64,000 nucleotides of DNA from an uncultured Eubacterium sp. (GTDB taxonomy: Bacteria; Bacillota; Clostridia; Lachnospirales; Lachnospiraceae). A model generated the notes under the pieces. It searched no databases. It saw only the letters and a list, made by a program, of their open reading frames with translations, and was not told the DNA's origin. Shown piece after piece: positions 1 through 10,133 of the stretch (position 1 is the first letter of the stretch; the number at the start of each line of letters is the position of its first letter). Location: contig CAJTRZ010000007.1 of NCBI GenBank assembly GCA_910578975.1, positions 1 to 64,000 of the forward strand, read 5' to 3'. The position numbers were made by a program, and so were the translations under genes.

Positions 1-72
1 CAAGTAATGAGGTGAATGTATTCCCTCTGTATTCTATTTCAGCAGGAAAGTCACTCCTCGATAAACCGGAAT

Positions 73-1113
73 TTATTCTAACCCATAACGTAGCAGCTCT
101 CTTGTATCATTCCAGCGTTGTTCATCAGAACTATCTCCCAATACCACACTGATACATTCTGCACTATCTTTTTTGCCCACAGAAACCAAGCATTTTCCCG
201 CACTATCTGTACTTCCTGTTTTCAGTCCCATACAATAAGGATAGTAATAATTACTGTCTTTGTTCAATAACTCATTCGTACTTTTCCATGTCTTTCCGAG
301 AGTATCTGACTTATAACTTCTTCTCTTACATATTTTGGCTATCGTTTTATTGCTATATGCATGTATCGCTATTTTAGATAAATCACTGGCAGTTGTATAC
401 TGCCTGCTGTCATCATATCCATCTGGTGATGTAAAATGAGTGTTTTCTAATTTCATATCTCTGACATTTTTATTCATCTCCAGAATAAATCTCTCCACAC
501 ATTGAGCATCTGTAAATTTTTTACCTTCATTAGCAATATTATTTGCGAAAATCTCCTTGCCAGCAGCTTTTGCTAAAATATAAGCTGCATCATTACCTGA
601 GCAAATCAACATACCATTCAGCAATTCTTCCACTGTCACAACCTGCCCCTTAGAAAATCCTGCTTTACTGGAATCGACGGCTATCATATTTACTTCACCA
701 CCCACTACTACAGTCGAATTTAGATTCATAACCTGTAATACAGTAAGTGCTGTCATTAGTTTCGTGGTGCTGGCCGGACTTCTTTTTTCATTTATATTCT
801 TTCCATATAAAACGTTTTTTGTTTTTATGTCAACTAGCACTGCTGCCTTTGCTTTCACATCTGCACGAAATGTACTTGTACTTTCCTTATATTCTACCGG
901 ATGCAGGTCATAATCTGTCCAAGGATTCTTTTCACTAATAACATAATTATCATGAATAAAATCCTGCACAACTACCTGACTTTGGGCGGCCTCTTTTACT
1001 TCTTCGTTCTTTATTCTTGATTGTTTACCTGCATTTAGTCCAAAATTTGCCGTGAGAATAATTAAAATCACTGCAATCACTGCACTAAACAGCAGGCGCA
1101 TTCTGCTCTTCAT
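73..1113 (-). CDS. D-alanyl-D-alanine carboxypeptidase (peptidase S11, DacA/PBP5 family)
   Basis: Serine peptidase that trims the terminal D-Ala of peptidoglycan pentapeptides outside the membrane. The N-terminus (residues 1-28) is a basic start followed by a long hydrophobic stretch, a signal peptide or anchor. All three penicillin-binding motifs are visible: SxxK as S115-T-T-K118, SxN as S172-G-N174 and KTG at 298-300. At 346 residues it has the catalytic domain but little room for the C-terminal beta domain and amphipathic anchor of classical PBP5, so membrane retention probably depends on the N-terminus. It is the last gene of a minus-strand run pth-mfd-lipoprotein-dac, 27 bp after the lipoprotein gene. 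Family assignment is firm; which paralogue (dacA, dacB or dacF) is not decided. Confidence 0.9.
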   Translation of the reverse strand: MKSRMRLLFSAVIAVILIILTANFGLNAGKQSRIKNEEVKEAAQSQVVVQDFIHDNYVISEKNPWTDYDLHPVEYKESTSTFRADVKAKAAVLVDIKTKNVLYGKNINEKRSPASTTKLMTALTVLQVMNLNSTVVVGGEVNMIAVDSSKAGFSKGQVVTVEELLNGMLICSGNDAAYILAKAAGKEIFANNIANEGKKFTDAQCVERFILEMNKNVRDMKLENTHFTSPDGYDDSRQYTTASDLSKIAIHAYSNKTIAKICKRRSYKSDTLGKTWKSTNELLNKDSNYYYPYCMGLKTGSTDSAGKCLVSVGKKDSAECISVVLGDSSDEQRWNDTRELLRYGLE

Positions 1114-1140
1114 GGAACATCCTCCTACTAAACCTGTAAA

Positions 1141-1776
1141 CTAGTATAAATCTTCTAGTGAAAATATAGGTTGATTAAAAGTAATACTTTCCCATTGTAC
1201 TTCTGCTGTAACAGTATTCTCCATTTTCCAACTTTTATACGTCTCTTCAGGTAATTTTTCATTCGCAAAAGCCATTACATTTTCAATTTTTTTAGCGATC
1301 GCCTGCTTTTCAAAAACAATTTTCAACCGCTCTTTACTTATTCCGACTTTAGACAATAACTCTCCGTCTGTTTCTCTATAGTAGTTGTCTAAATCTATTC
1401 TTATCTGTTCCTGTTCTTCCTCTGACAAATCAATATTATACTCATCGCAATAACTATAAATACATTCTCTCCTGCAAATCTCATCTAATACTGTACTTTT
1501 AACCAGAGATTCCATTGTTACACCTTTTTTTGTTTTTTTGTTCCAATCAAGCTCTTTTCCTTCTGTCAGATAATAAGTCTCATAGGTTCCCTGTGCAATA
1601 TAAGCATAATATCTTGCCTCATCCAAATATACATCAATTTCTCCCGCATGAATTGCTACTGTATCTTCCGCACTTTTTGTGGTTGGTTCCTCTTTTACGG
1701 AATTTTCACCGCACCCTGTAACGCTAAAGCATAAAACTAACAGTAAAAAAACGACCGGCATCGATCTCCTAACCAT
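1141..1776 (-). CDS. PrsA/SurA-N-like lipoprotein lacking a visible PPIase domain
   Basis: A 211-residue secreted lipoprotein. A basic N-terminus and hydrophobic segment end in the lipobox V-T-G-C, with Cys22 as the expected lipidation site. The helical region from about residue 45 to 190 resembles the N-terminal chaperone part of PrsA/SurA foldases, but the protein ends where a parvulin domain would begin, so it is shorter than a normal foldase. A strong Shine-Dalgarno (GAGGAAGGGAG) precedes the ATG. It sits 17 bp downstream of mfd and 27 bp upstream of the carboxypeptidase gene. I infer a chaperone-like extracytoplasmic role; there is no direct proof of isomerase activity. Confidence 0.7.
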   Translation of the reverse strand: MVRRSMPVVFLLLVLCFSVTGCGENSVKEEPTTKSAEDTVAIHAGEIDVYLDEARYYAYIAQGTYETYYLTEGKELDWNKKTKKGVTMESLVKSTVLDEICRRECIYSYCDEYNIDLSEEEQEQIRIDLDNYYRETDGELLSKVGISKERLKIVFEKQAIAKKIENVMAFANEKLPEETYKSWKMENTVTAEVQWESITFNQPIFSLEDLY

Positions 1777-1793
1777 GCTTTTTCTCCCTTCCT

Positions 1794-4700
1794 CTATTGT
1801 AATGTAGATAAAGATTCAATAAGTTTTTCTGCCAGTTGAATTACACTTTCATTTTCTGGTTTCGGCGAATACTCAAACCCCGGTGTGTCTCCCGGAATAA
1901 ACTTCAATCTTCCTTTGTATTCTCTTACCAATATCGGTATGCGGGCAGTATCTACCTTCGCCTGTTTCCACATGGTAAGCTTAATTTTCTTTTTATTTCC
2001 GGATATTTCCGTAACATATGCCTTGTGGGCTGCCGCCTTTAACAATACTACCTGTAACAGATTTTCTACCTGATTTGGAATATCACCAAAACGGTCAATC
2101 AATTCATCCTGCATATCTTCATATTCTTCCAGAGTTTCAATTCCGGCAATACGTTTATATATATCCATCTTAATGGACTCGTTCTTAATATAAGATGCCG
2201 GCACATATGCATCGCAGACCAAATCAACTTTTGTCTCAAAGTCATCATCCACCTGATTTCCTTTCAGAACCTGAATAGCCTGATTCAGCATTTTGCAATA
2301 CAAATCATAGCCCACATCCTCCATATGTCCACTCTGCTGTGCTCCAAGCAGATTTCCTGTACCTCTAATTTCCAAGTCCCTCATAGCGATTTTCACACCA
2401 GAACCAAGCTCTGTAAAATCTCTAATTGCTCCCAGCCTTTTTTCTGCTATTTCTGTTAAAATCTTATTTCTACTGTACATTAAAAATGCATATGCCATAC
2501 GGTTAGACCTTCCGACACGTCCTCGCAGCTGATACAATTGAGATAATCCCATTCTCTCTGCATTGTGTATAATAATAGTATTGGCATTTGAAATATCCAG
2601 CCCCGTCTCAATAATGGTTGTCGATACTAGTACATCAATGTCTCCATTAACAAAGTCATACATTATCTCTTCTAATTGTCTTTCGCTCATCTGTCCATGG
2701 GCAAAAGCAACATTTGCTTCCGGCACCAGATTCTGCACTGTCAACGCCACCTCTCCAATATCCTGTACTCTGTTATGTACAAAATATACCTGTCCTCCTC
2801 GTGCTAATTCCCGATTAATTGCATCTCTTGCTATCTCTTCATTATACTCCATTACAAACGTCTGTATCGGCATTCTATCCTGAGGCGGCTCTTCCATAAT
2901 ACACATATCCCTGATACCAATCAGACTCATATGAAGCGTTCTCGGAATCGGTGTGGCTGTCAATGTAATTACATCCACGCTGTTCTTCAATTCTTTAATC
3001 TGTTCTTTGTGTTTTACCCCAAACCTCTGCTCTTCATCAATAATCAGCAATCCTAAATCTTTAAACTTTACATCTTTTGACAAAAGTCTGTGAGTTCCAA
3101 TGACAATGTCCACATACCCCTTTTTCAAATCCCGGATGTTCTGCTCAATATTACTTTTCGTACGAAATCGGGATAGCATTTCAACTCTCACAGGAAAGTC
3201 TTTAAATCTCTGTTTAAACGTTTTGTAGTGCTGCTGTGCCAGAACCGTTGTTGGAACAAGATATGCTACCTGCTTATTATCCTGAATTGCTTTAAATGCC
3301 GCACGTATGGCAATCTCTGTCTTCCCAAATCCTACATCACCGCATATCAGCCTATCCATAATTCTGGAACTTTCCATATCATTTTTCACTTCACGAATGG
3401 CATTCAACTGATCTTCTGTCTCCTCAAAAGGGAACATTTCCTCAAACTCTTTCTGCCATTCCGTATCTTCTGAAAACTCATATCCTGTACCATTTTGTCT
3501 TGCGGCATACAGCTCTACTAATTCCTTCGCAATATCTGCAACAGCTTTCTTAACTCTTTTTTTCGTCTTTGCCCATTCCTGTCCGCCCAACTTATTTAAT
3601 TTCGGCGGCTTCGCCTCACTGTCAGCATATTTTTGAATCATATCCAGCTGAGTAGCTAGAATATAGAGACTGCTGCCTCCTGCATATTCAATTTTAATAT
3701 AATCTTTGACGACATGGTCTACTTCTACTTTTTCAATACCTTTATATATGCCAAGCCCATGATTCTCATGTACTACATAATCTCCCACATTTAAATCTGC
3801 AAAACTGGATATTGCCGTTCCTGCATGACTATGTTTTTTCCGTACCTTTTTCTTTCTATGGCCAAAAATATCTGTATCAGAAATCGCCACAAACTTTATC
3901 ATTGGATAAGTGAAACCTTTTCTAAGGCTTCCTCTCACAATCATCACTTCTCCTTGTTCTGCATGACGCTTTCTGTTTTCCTCATAAAAAGCACTGATAC
4001 CAAAATCACGCAAATCTTCTGCCAGCCTCTTTCCTCTGGTAGAAGAAGATGTTACCAGAAGAACTGCATACTTCTGTTTTTTATATTTTTTTAAGTCCTC
4101 TACAAGCATTTCAAACTTGCTATTATACGGACTGATATTTCTTGCAGAAACCTCTACAAACTCATCTGCACCAAAAGATTTCAATTTCTGTGCAATCGCA
4201 GTAAACAATACTTTATTTTTATTATTAATCTCATTTACAATCTGATTTTTATCCCAGATTATATCTGTCTGTCCAGCTAAAACATATCCTTTTTCAAGCC
4301 GATGGCCCATACTTTCCTGATACTCAGTCTCCACCGCTTTTAACTGCTCTTCTACCCTTTGAGGTTCATCAATAAAAAAAACAGCATCCTTCAAATAGTC
4401 CATCAGACTGACAAGTCCATCACAAAAATAATTTACATAACTATCAAGTGCTACACTGTGAGGATTGATATCAATATTTGTCAAAAACTCTCCAACAGTA
4501 TTTTTCAGGTTATTTGCCTCTTCCGTATGAAATTTTTTTCTAAAATTCTTTATAGCCTGATCCAGTTCACTTTTTATTTTCTGGATTCCTTTTATAATAG
4601 TTTCCTGATCCAAAAGATACTCACTTGCAGGATATATTCTTACACTCTCTATATTCTCGATAGAACGCTGGCTGTCTATGTCAAAACTTTTAATGATATC

Positions 4701-5291
4701 TATCTCGTCATCCCAGAAATCAATTCGGTATGGCATCTCATCCGTCAGCGTATAAATATCCAAAATACTGCCTCTGACAGCAAACTGCCCAGGACTGTCA
4801 ATCTGCGTCACGGGCTCATATCCCATTCTCGCCAATTTCGTCTTTAAGGCATCCATCTCTACAACACTGCCTTCTGTAATTTCTATATAGTTATCTTTTA
4901 TCTGCTCTAAAGGCTGAATCTTATCTAAAAATGCATCCGCTGTAACAATCACAGTAAAAGGTTTATCTTCTACAACTCTGCTGATAAACTCTAGTCTCTG
5001 CTGTAATATAAAACTTCCATGCACATCTGCACTAAAGAAAATCATATCCTTTGCTGGATACATAATAACATCATCTGTAAAACCTTTTAAATCTTCATAC
5101 AATTCCTTTGCCTTTATTGCACTAAAAGTAACAATGACTCTCTGCTTATAGCCATTGCTTAATCCATTAATAAAATGAGCCAGCTGGGAATCTGTGCATC
5201 CTGTCACCTGACAGGATTTGCTTTTCGCCAGGCAGTCCTTGACCTGCTCATACTCATTTAATTGTAAAAGTGGATAATCAAAAAAATCCAT
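1794..5291 (-). CDS. mfd: Transcription-repair coupling factor Mfd
   Basis: Cytoplasmic SF2 translocase that removes RNA polymerase stalled at DNA lesions and recruits UvrA. The full domain order is present: UvrB-like N-terminal part (about 1-240), CarD-like RNA polymerase-interaction domain around residue 500 (G-D-Y-V-V-H-E-N-H-G-L-G), Walker A G-D-V-G-F-G-K-T near 652, DEEQ box near 750, the motif L-R-G-R-V-G-R in the second RecA lobe, and the C-terminal TRCF domain. About 1165 residues is the usual size. A GTG lies 12 bp upstream, but the ATG chosen has GTGGAG six bases ahead of it while the GTG has no ribosome-binding site. The gene starts about 20 bp after the pth stop, so they are one operon. 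Confidence 0.96.
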   Translation of the reverse strand: MDFFDYPLLQLNEYEQVKDCLAKSKSCQVTGCTDSQLAHFINGLSNGYKQRVIVTFSAIKAKELYEDLKGFTDDVIMYPAKDMIFFSADVHGSFILQQRLEFISRVVEDKPFTVIVTADAFLDKIQPLEQIKDNYIEITEGSVVEMDALKTKLARMGYEPVTQIDSPGQFAVRGSILDIYTLTDEMPYRIDFWDDEIDIIKSFDIDSQRSIENIESVRIYPASEYLLDQETIIKGIQKIKSELDQAIKNFRKKFHTEEANNLKNTVGEFLTNIDINPHSVALDSYVNYFCDGLVSLMDYLKDAVFFIDEPQRVEEQLKAVETEYQESMGHRLEKGYVLAGQTDIIWDKNQIVNEINNKNKVLFTAIAQKLKSFGADEFVEVSARNISPYNSKFEMLVEDLKKYKKQKYAVLLVTSSSTRGKRLAEDLRDFGISAFYEENRKRHAEQGEVMIVRGSLRKGFTYPMIKFVAISDTDIFGHRKKKVRKKHSHAGTAISSFADLNVGDYVVHENHGLGIYKGIEKVEVDHVVKDYIKIEYAGGSSLYILATQLDMIQKYADSEAKPPKLNKLGGQEWAKTKKRVKKAVADIAKELVELYAARQNGTGYEFSEDTEWQKEFEEMFPFEETEDQLNAIREVKNDMESSRIMDRLICGDVGFGKTEIAIRAAFKAIQDNKQVAYLVPTTVLAQQHYKTFKQRFKDFPVRVEMLSRFRTKSNIEQNIRDLKKGYVDIVIGTHRLLSKDVKFKDLGLLIIDEEQRFGVKHKEQIKELKNSVDVITLTATPIPRTLHMSLIGIRDMCIMEEPPQDRMPIQTFVMEYNEEIARDAINRELARGGQVYFVHNRVQDIGEVALTVQNLVPEANVAFAHGQMSERQLEEIMYDFVNGDIDVLVSTTIIETGLDISNANTIIIHNAERMGLSQLYQLRGRVGRSNRMAYAFLMYSRNKILTEIAEKRLGAIRDFTELGSGVKIAMRDLEIRGTGNLLGAQQSGHMEDVGYDLYCKMLNQAIQVLKGNQVDDDFETKVDLVCDAYVPASYIKNESIKMDIYKRIAGIETLEEYEDMQDELIDRFGDIPNQVENLLQVVLLKAAAHKAYVTEISGNKKKIKLTMWKQAKVDTARIPILVREYKGRLKFIPGDTPGFEYSPKPENESVIQLAEKLIESLSTLQ

Positions 5292-5310
5292 ATCACGCTC
5301 CACTATAATA

Positions 5311-5865
5311 TTAATTAAACTTATTCATTGCTGTCTGTGCATCATACATAATTAAAACTTCAACTGCTGACGCTGCATCTCTAATCGCATCCTCTGCCAG
5401 AAGTCTTTCCCCTTTGGAGAACTTTCCAAGAACATGTTTTACCAGATCCCCTTCATTAGCACCCACACCTACCTTAATCCGGGTAAATCCGTCCGTCTTT
5501 GCATGGCTGATAATACTTTTTAAACCATTATGTCCTCCTGCACTTCCTTTTGTACGAATTCGAATCTTTCCAGTAGGAAGGCTGATATCATCTGCAACGA
5601 CGATAATATCTGATGTTGCATCTAACTTATAAAAATCCATTACTGCCCTCACAGATTCTCCACTGAGATTCATATATGTCTGTGGTTTTACTAAAACCAC
5701 CTTCTCCGAACCAATCTGTCCTACACCACATAATGCCTTGTGCCTTTTTGTTTTTACTTCTATACTCATCTGGGCAGCCAGTTCATCTATTACATCAAAT
5801 CCTATATTATGTCGTGTTTTATCATATTTTTTTTCTGGATTTCCCAATCCGATTACTGCATACAT
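5311..5865 (-). CDS. pth: Peptidyl-tRNA hydrolase
   Basis: Releases peptides from peptidyl-tRNA that drops off ribosomes. The family signature is intact: G-L-G-N-P near the N-terminus with the conserved Asn, the catalytic His in T-R-H-N-I-G-F, P-Q-T-Y-M-N-L-S-G, an acidic D-D pair, and G-G-H-N-G-L-K-S. Length is typical at about 184 residues. An ATG nine bases further upstream abuts the Shine-Dalgarno directly; the start used here has AAGGA nine bases upstream. First gene of the pth-mfd operon, with a good sigma-A promoter at 5919-5947. Confidence 0.95.
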   Translation of the reverse strand: MYAVIGLGNPEKKYDKTRHNIGFDVIDELAAQMSIEVKTKRHKALCGVGQIGSEKVVLVKPQTYMNLSGESVRAVMDFYKLDATSDIIVVADDISLPTGKIRIRTKGSAGGHNGLKSIISHAKTDGFTRIKVGVGANEGDLVKHVLGKFSKGERLLAEDAIRDAASAVEVLIMYDAQTAMNKFN

Positions 5866-5918
5866 TTTTTTCATTCCTTTTTGATTTTACTCGTACTTAT
5901 TTCTATACTGACAGATAG

Positions 5919-5947
5919 ATTATACCATTTTCTTTTCGTTGTTCCAA
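5919..5947 (-). promoter_or_regulatory. Sigma-A promoter for pth-mfd
   Basis: On the minus strand TTGGAA (-35), a 17-bp spacer and an extended TGG-TATAAT (-10) lie about 55 bp upstream of the pth start. Close match to consensus. Confidence 0.75.
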
Positions 5948-6015
5948 CCTATTTTTATTACTATACAAATACTTACATCTGTACTAAAAATCCATCACTA
6001 ATAATATTATCTCAT

Positions 6016-6067
6016 CAAAAAATCCCAACAGATATATCTATACAGATTATATCCATTAGGATTTTTT
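6016..6067 (-). terminator. Terminator after the beta-helix/LRR gene
   Basis: An imperfect long hairpin with A-rich left arm and T-rich right arm (AAAATCC pairing with GGATTTT, plus inner GATATA/TATATC pairing) ends in a run of T on the minus strand, 36 bp after the stop of the large secreted-protein gene. Confidence 0.6.
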
Positions 6068-6102
6068 AACACTTATATTTTACACATATTAGAAATCAAT
6101 TT

Positions 6103-9100
6103 TTACTTTTTTCTTTTTAGTGATTTTAAAACTTTTTTTCTCACTTTTTTATTCTTTGCAGTAATTTTTACTCTCTTTCTAACATTCTTTGCAAAAACGT
6201 TCTTTGCAATCTTATTTAATTTTTTACCTTTAAAAATTATCTTTTTAAGTTTCTTACTGCCAATAAACGCCTTCGCATTTATCTTTTTCACCTTTTTACC
6301 AAAAGTAACTTGTGTAATCTTCTTACATTTTGCAAATGCATTTTTGCCAATGGTTGTAACCTTATTTCCAATCGTCACTTTCTTAATTGAATTGCAATTG
6401 TAAAACGCTTTGCTGCCAATATTTGTAACATTTTTAAATTTAATTGTTTTCAATTTCGGACAACTTGCAAATGCGCTTGCATTAATTTTCTTAACATTTT
6501 TACCAAATGTCACTTTGGATAATTTTTTGAGTTTTCTGAATGCCTTTGCACCAACTGCTGTAACATTCAAAGTATAACCATGATACTTCGCTGCCGCCGG
6601 AATAGATGCTGTCTTCATACCCGCTTTATATTTTGGTGCGACACCAGCTACTGTAGCCTTACCTGATGTTCTTGTAACACTTGTAACTTTATAAATATAC
6701 TTACCAATGGTATATACGCCACCAACCTTTACACCATATGTTTTATATACATATGTCGCATCATTATCATTTACATTCGGTCCTTTTGGATTATCCGGCT
6801 CAACTGGTGTATCCTTCTTTCCATTTACCCATTTATCATAACAATAATCCTGTTTTGCCTTATAATCATCATCTGTCATATTCCAAATAGAAGTCGTTGG
6901 ATATGCCTTGTCTTCTGTTAACGGATCTTTCTTTATATTCTTCTCTGCATCAGAATCATTTGTAGGTGTTGTTCCTACCTCTTTTACAATCTTATCCTCT
7001 GTGATAGCCGGTTCACTTCCAATATTTCCATACTGCTTTTGTACTTCATAATAATCCGGTAATGAACGGGAGGCTTTGTTGCTATAATTCAATAATCTTT
7101 GAATTGCATATCCGCCTTTTACATCTGCACTACCCTGTCCTGCACCGGTTCTGATTCCCGCTGTAGTTCCATTAATAATATGATTAATGCCTACCTTCGG
7201 TCCATCTCCTGCTGCAATTTCCGTAATGCATGCATTTTCAATCAGTACATTTGGTGTATCCGGCACTTCAATAGCACTATCAAGATAAATACTTGCACCA
7301 TTGGTATAAATAAACACATCATATACACCCATACCTACTGCATAATGATTTTTTACATTATTTGTCACTTTATATGCTGCATATCCCTTTTTTGTACCAT
7401 TATGAGACATCCATCCATCCTGGCTCTGTGGATCATAACATTTCTCATTTTGTAAGAAATATGTTTTTCCATTTTCACCACGCCATAATATATCATATTC
7501 CTGAAAATGTTCAACAAACAATCCATAGCAGGTTACGTCATCACCATTTACTACAATACCATTCTTCGCTGTGTTTTCATACCAGCCGGTATTATCTCCA
7601 TGGTCAGCTCTCCAAATCCATGTGTGGTCAACAATAACATCATTACTGTTTATCACTTCACAGCTAGTACATCTTCCAAGGTCACCTGTTCCACCAACTC
7701 TATAAAATACATCCTGTATTACAGATGGATTATTTTTATGGCTCTTATTACATCCCTCTTCTCCCATTGTCAGAAGAGTTTCCGAATAATTTCCTGCATC
7801 AAGAATCAAACCACAAATAGCAAGTCCTCCGACATCAGCTGTTTTGATAGCTGCTTCTTTATTATCAGGAATAATTGTTGCCATACCAAGACCTAATAAT
7901 ATTGTATTCGGTTCATCTACCTTGATTGGCTTATCCACATGATATATTCCCGGCTGGAAAATAATATTTTTTCCAATTTCTAACTGATGATTAATCGTAT
8001 CAGCTGTGTCTTCGTCAGGGTTTGCAATATAGAAATTTTTCTCTACATCTATGCTTGTTCCTTCACCAATGTTATTCTCACTCCAACTGATACCTGTTGC
8101 ATTTTTTCTTAAAGCCGGTACGAATACTTTATATCTGTCAGATGCTGTATCATAATACAAAAATGGTTTTTCTCTAATTGTGTCTGTTTTCTCGATAACA
8201 GTTGTACATCCTCTCTGATTCCAGTTTGTATACCCATTATTGTTTATCAACGATGTACCCGCACTAAATTTTTTAGAACTATTATCCTGACATACTTCTT
8301 TATTTACACCATCACATCCCTGAATAACCTGATTCCAGTTCACACCGTAAACTGCACCCTGTTTTCCGCCTTCTTCTACAATCGTCTCATCAAAATCACT
8401 GTTTCTATAGTAATACTGCTGTTGTGAATATGAACCTACCTGCTTTGCAAATTTACAATCAGCAATATATCCACCACTACACCAGCCATCCCACTGCCAC
8501 TGGAAATGGGCTTTTCTTAATACATTTAGTCTTCTTGCCGGTGCCGCCTGGGAAACGCCCCACTGGAACCAGGCATTTACATCACTATTATTATTTTCAA
8601 CATCTTCAATCTGAACATTTTCAATTCCTACCCAGAAATTACATGTTGCATTGTTACCAGACAATGCCGATGGTGTATTTACATTATATAACTGCGTATC
8701 TGCAGGTGTTTTACCTAATCCGTGTATATATGTATAGTATCCAATATTCACCATTCCTGCATCAACATAATTTCCCGGTTTGTACGCCAACGCAAATCTG
8801 TTTTTTCCAAACTGATTATATCTCTGTTTTACAAAAACACTCTGTGTTGTTTCGTGTATTTTTTGAGGATCATCCGTCTCATTAAATACATATGTATTAT
8901 GGCCAAACATTGTAATTTCAAGGGAAGAAATTTCCGAGAACTCACCTTCTGTTTCAGCATTTGCTGCCTGAATCTTATAATAATTGTTAAATTTCGATTT
9001 ATTATTCGGTGATTCTTCTATATAAATAGTATCTGTTATACCTTCCTTCACCAGTTTATATTCTGCAAAGCGACTGTCTGCTCTGTAAACATTGTAACTT

Positions 9101-10044
9101 GATGCGTTATTAGCCTTATTCCATGATACAACTAACTTTCCATCTTTCTCTTCCGTTTTTACGTTAGATGGTTTTGAAGGCTTACGCTCTTTTAACGTTA
9201 CTGCATATGCCATTTTACTATCTGCATACACATGATCTATGTTGTTTGTAAATGTACGAACCTTAAAGAAATACTTTGTATTTAATCTTAAATCTGTTAC
9301 GTTTAATGTTGTTTTTCCAGTAGTACCCGCCGATGTAAAAGGTCCTGCCTCACTGGTTGAATATAAAACTTCATACCCACTGAACAGACTCTCACTCACA
9401 CCTTTCCATGAAACAGTTACACAATCGCCTGATATATCAGAAAGTGTTACTGCCTTTGCTGTCTTCGGTGTCGTATTTGTATGTAAAATAAATCTTTCAT
9501 TTGGAGAAGGTTCCTCTCCATCATTCAGATTTGTCAATTGCAGTTTCCCATCTTTTACTGTAAAATACTTATCATTTGCACTACTTTTAAAACAGATTGT
9601 CCCATCGCCTTGTGGCTCTATCTGAACAGATTCCCAACCACTTGGATGATCCCATTTATCCATCTGGTAAACATTATTTTCATCTGCTTTCCAACTGGTA
9701 TTTGTCTGCTTATTGGTAAAATTTACAACCCTTTTATCTCCATATTTTCCATAAAAAATTTTAAATAATCCATTTGCCGGTACATCTTTTCCATGAAAAT
9801 CCGTAATACATTCAATTGGGTCTCCTTTTACTCCATTTAATGTCACTAATTTTCCCGTTGCTTTGTGCACAAAATAAACTTCCGCATTTACTGTTGCCTC
9901 CACCGCATCATCAATCGTTTCCGTAGTCATTGATGCTGACTCTGCTGCCATTACAGTTGCAGGCTGTGACATTGTTGTTATTCCAGTTACTGCCAACATT
10001 AATGCAAGCATATATGAAAGCGCTTTCTTTAAATATTTGCTCAT
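6103..10044 (-). CDS. Secreted multidomain protein: lectin-like region, two Fn3, beta-helix, BspA-type LRR C-terminus
   Basis: A 1313-residue exported protein. Residues 1-34 are a signal peptide ending in an A-x-A type site (V-M-A-A). Residues about 50-190 look like a trefoil/lectin-type binding region, followed by two fibronectin type III domains (about 196-285 and 292-375). Residues about 385-1000 are Trp/Tyr/Gly/Asn-rich and resemble the right-handed beta-helix of GH55/pectate-lyase-like carbohydrate enzymes, with segments such as P-G-N-Y-V-D and G-Y-Y-T-Y-I-H-G-L-G. The last 165 residues are leucine-rich repeats of the BspA (LRR_5) type with repeated A-F-x-x-C or K-A-F units, ending in a very basic tail. 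I infer a surface-bound polysaccharide-active or adhesion protein; the substrate cannot be read from the sequence. Monocistronic, with its own promoter and terminator. Confidence 0.72.
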   Translation of the reverse strand: MSKYLKKALSYMLALMLAVTGITTMSQPATVMAAESASMTTETIDDAVEATVNAEVYFVHKATGKLVTLNGVKGDPIECITDFHGKDVPANGLFKIFYGKYGDKRVVNFTNKQTNTSWKADENNVYQMDKWDHPSGWESVQIEPQGDGTICFKSSANDKYFTVKDGKLQLTNLNDGEEPSPNERFILHTNTTPKTAKAVTLSDISGDCVTVSWKGVSESLFSGYEVLYSTSEAGPFTSAGTTGKTTLNVTDLRLNTKYFFKVRTFTNNIDHVYADSKMAYAVTLKERKPSKPSNVKTEEKDGKLVVSWNKANNASSYNVYRADSRFAEYKLVKEGITDTIYIEESPNNKSKFNNYYKIQAANAETEGEFSEISSLEITMFGHNTYVFNETDDPQKIHETTQSVFVKQRYNQFGKNRFALAYKPGNYVDAGMVNIGYYTYIHGLGKTPADTQLYNVNTPSALSGNNATCNFWVGIENVQIEDVENNNSDVNAWFQWGVSQAAPARRLNVLRKAHFQWQWDGWCSGGYIADCKFAKQVGSYSQQQYYYRNSDFDETIVEEGGKQGAVYGVNWNQVIQGCDGVNKEVCQDNSSKKFSAGTSLINNNGYTNWNQRGCTTVIEKTDTIREKPFLYYDTASDRYKVFVPALRKNATGISWSENNIGEGTSIDVEKNFYIANPDEDTADTINHQLEIGKNIIFQPGIYHVDKPIKVDEPNTILLGLGMATIIPDNKEAAIKTADVGGLAICGLILDAGNYSETLLTMGEEGCNKSHKNNPSVIQDVFYRVGGTGDLGRCTSCEVINSNDVIVDHTWIWRADHGDNTGWYENTAKNGIVVNGDDVTCYGLFVEHFQEYDILWRGENGKTYFLQNEKCYDPQSQDGWMSHNGTKKGYAAYKVTNNVKNHYAVGMGVYDVFIYTNGASIYLDSAIEVPDTPNVLIENACITEIAAGDGPKVGINHIINGTTAGIRTGAGQGSADVKGGYAIQRLLNYSNKASRSLPDYYEVQKQYGNIGSEPAITEDKIVKEVGTTPTNDSDAEKNIKKDPLTEDKAYPTTSIWNMTDDDYKAKQDYCYDKWVNGKKDTPVEPDNPKGPNVNDNDATYVYKTYGVKVGGVYTIGKYIYKVTSVTRTSGKATVAGVAPKYKAGMKTASIPAAAKYHGYTLNVTAVGAKAFRKLKKLSKVTFGKNVKKINASAFASCPKLKTIKFKNVTNIGSKAFYNCNSIKKVTIGNKVTTIGKNAFAKCKKITQVTFGKKVKKINAKAFIGSKKLKKIIFKGKKLNKIAKNVFAKNVRKRVKITAKNKKVRKKVLKSLKRKK

Positions 10045-10084
10045 ATGAAACTCCTCCTATTTTTCTACATATATTCACCCTGAA

Positions 10085-10133
10085 ACAATATATATCTATA
10101 TATATTGTAGCATTTTGTACACTTTAAATTCAA
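10085..10133 (-). promoter_or_regulatory. Promoter overlapping a perfect 24-bp palindrome
   Basis: Minus strand: TTGAAT (10128-10133), 18-bp spacer, extended TGC-TACAAT (10104-10109). The -10 runs straight into a perfect inverted repeat at 10085-10108 (arms ACAATATATAT, 2-bp centre). The palindrome covers the expected transcription start, so it is a candidate operator or a 5' mRNA hairpin for the secreted-protein gene. Confidence 0.6.

Noticed and set aside
4359..4847. Long plus-strand open frames inside mfd and other minus-strand genes
   Set aside because: They are antisense shadows of well-supported genes, lacking ribosome-binding sites and family resemblance.
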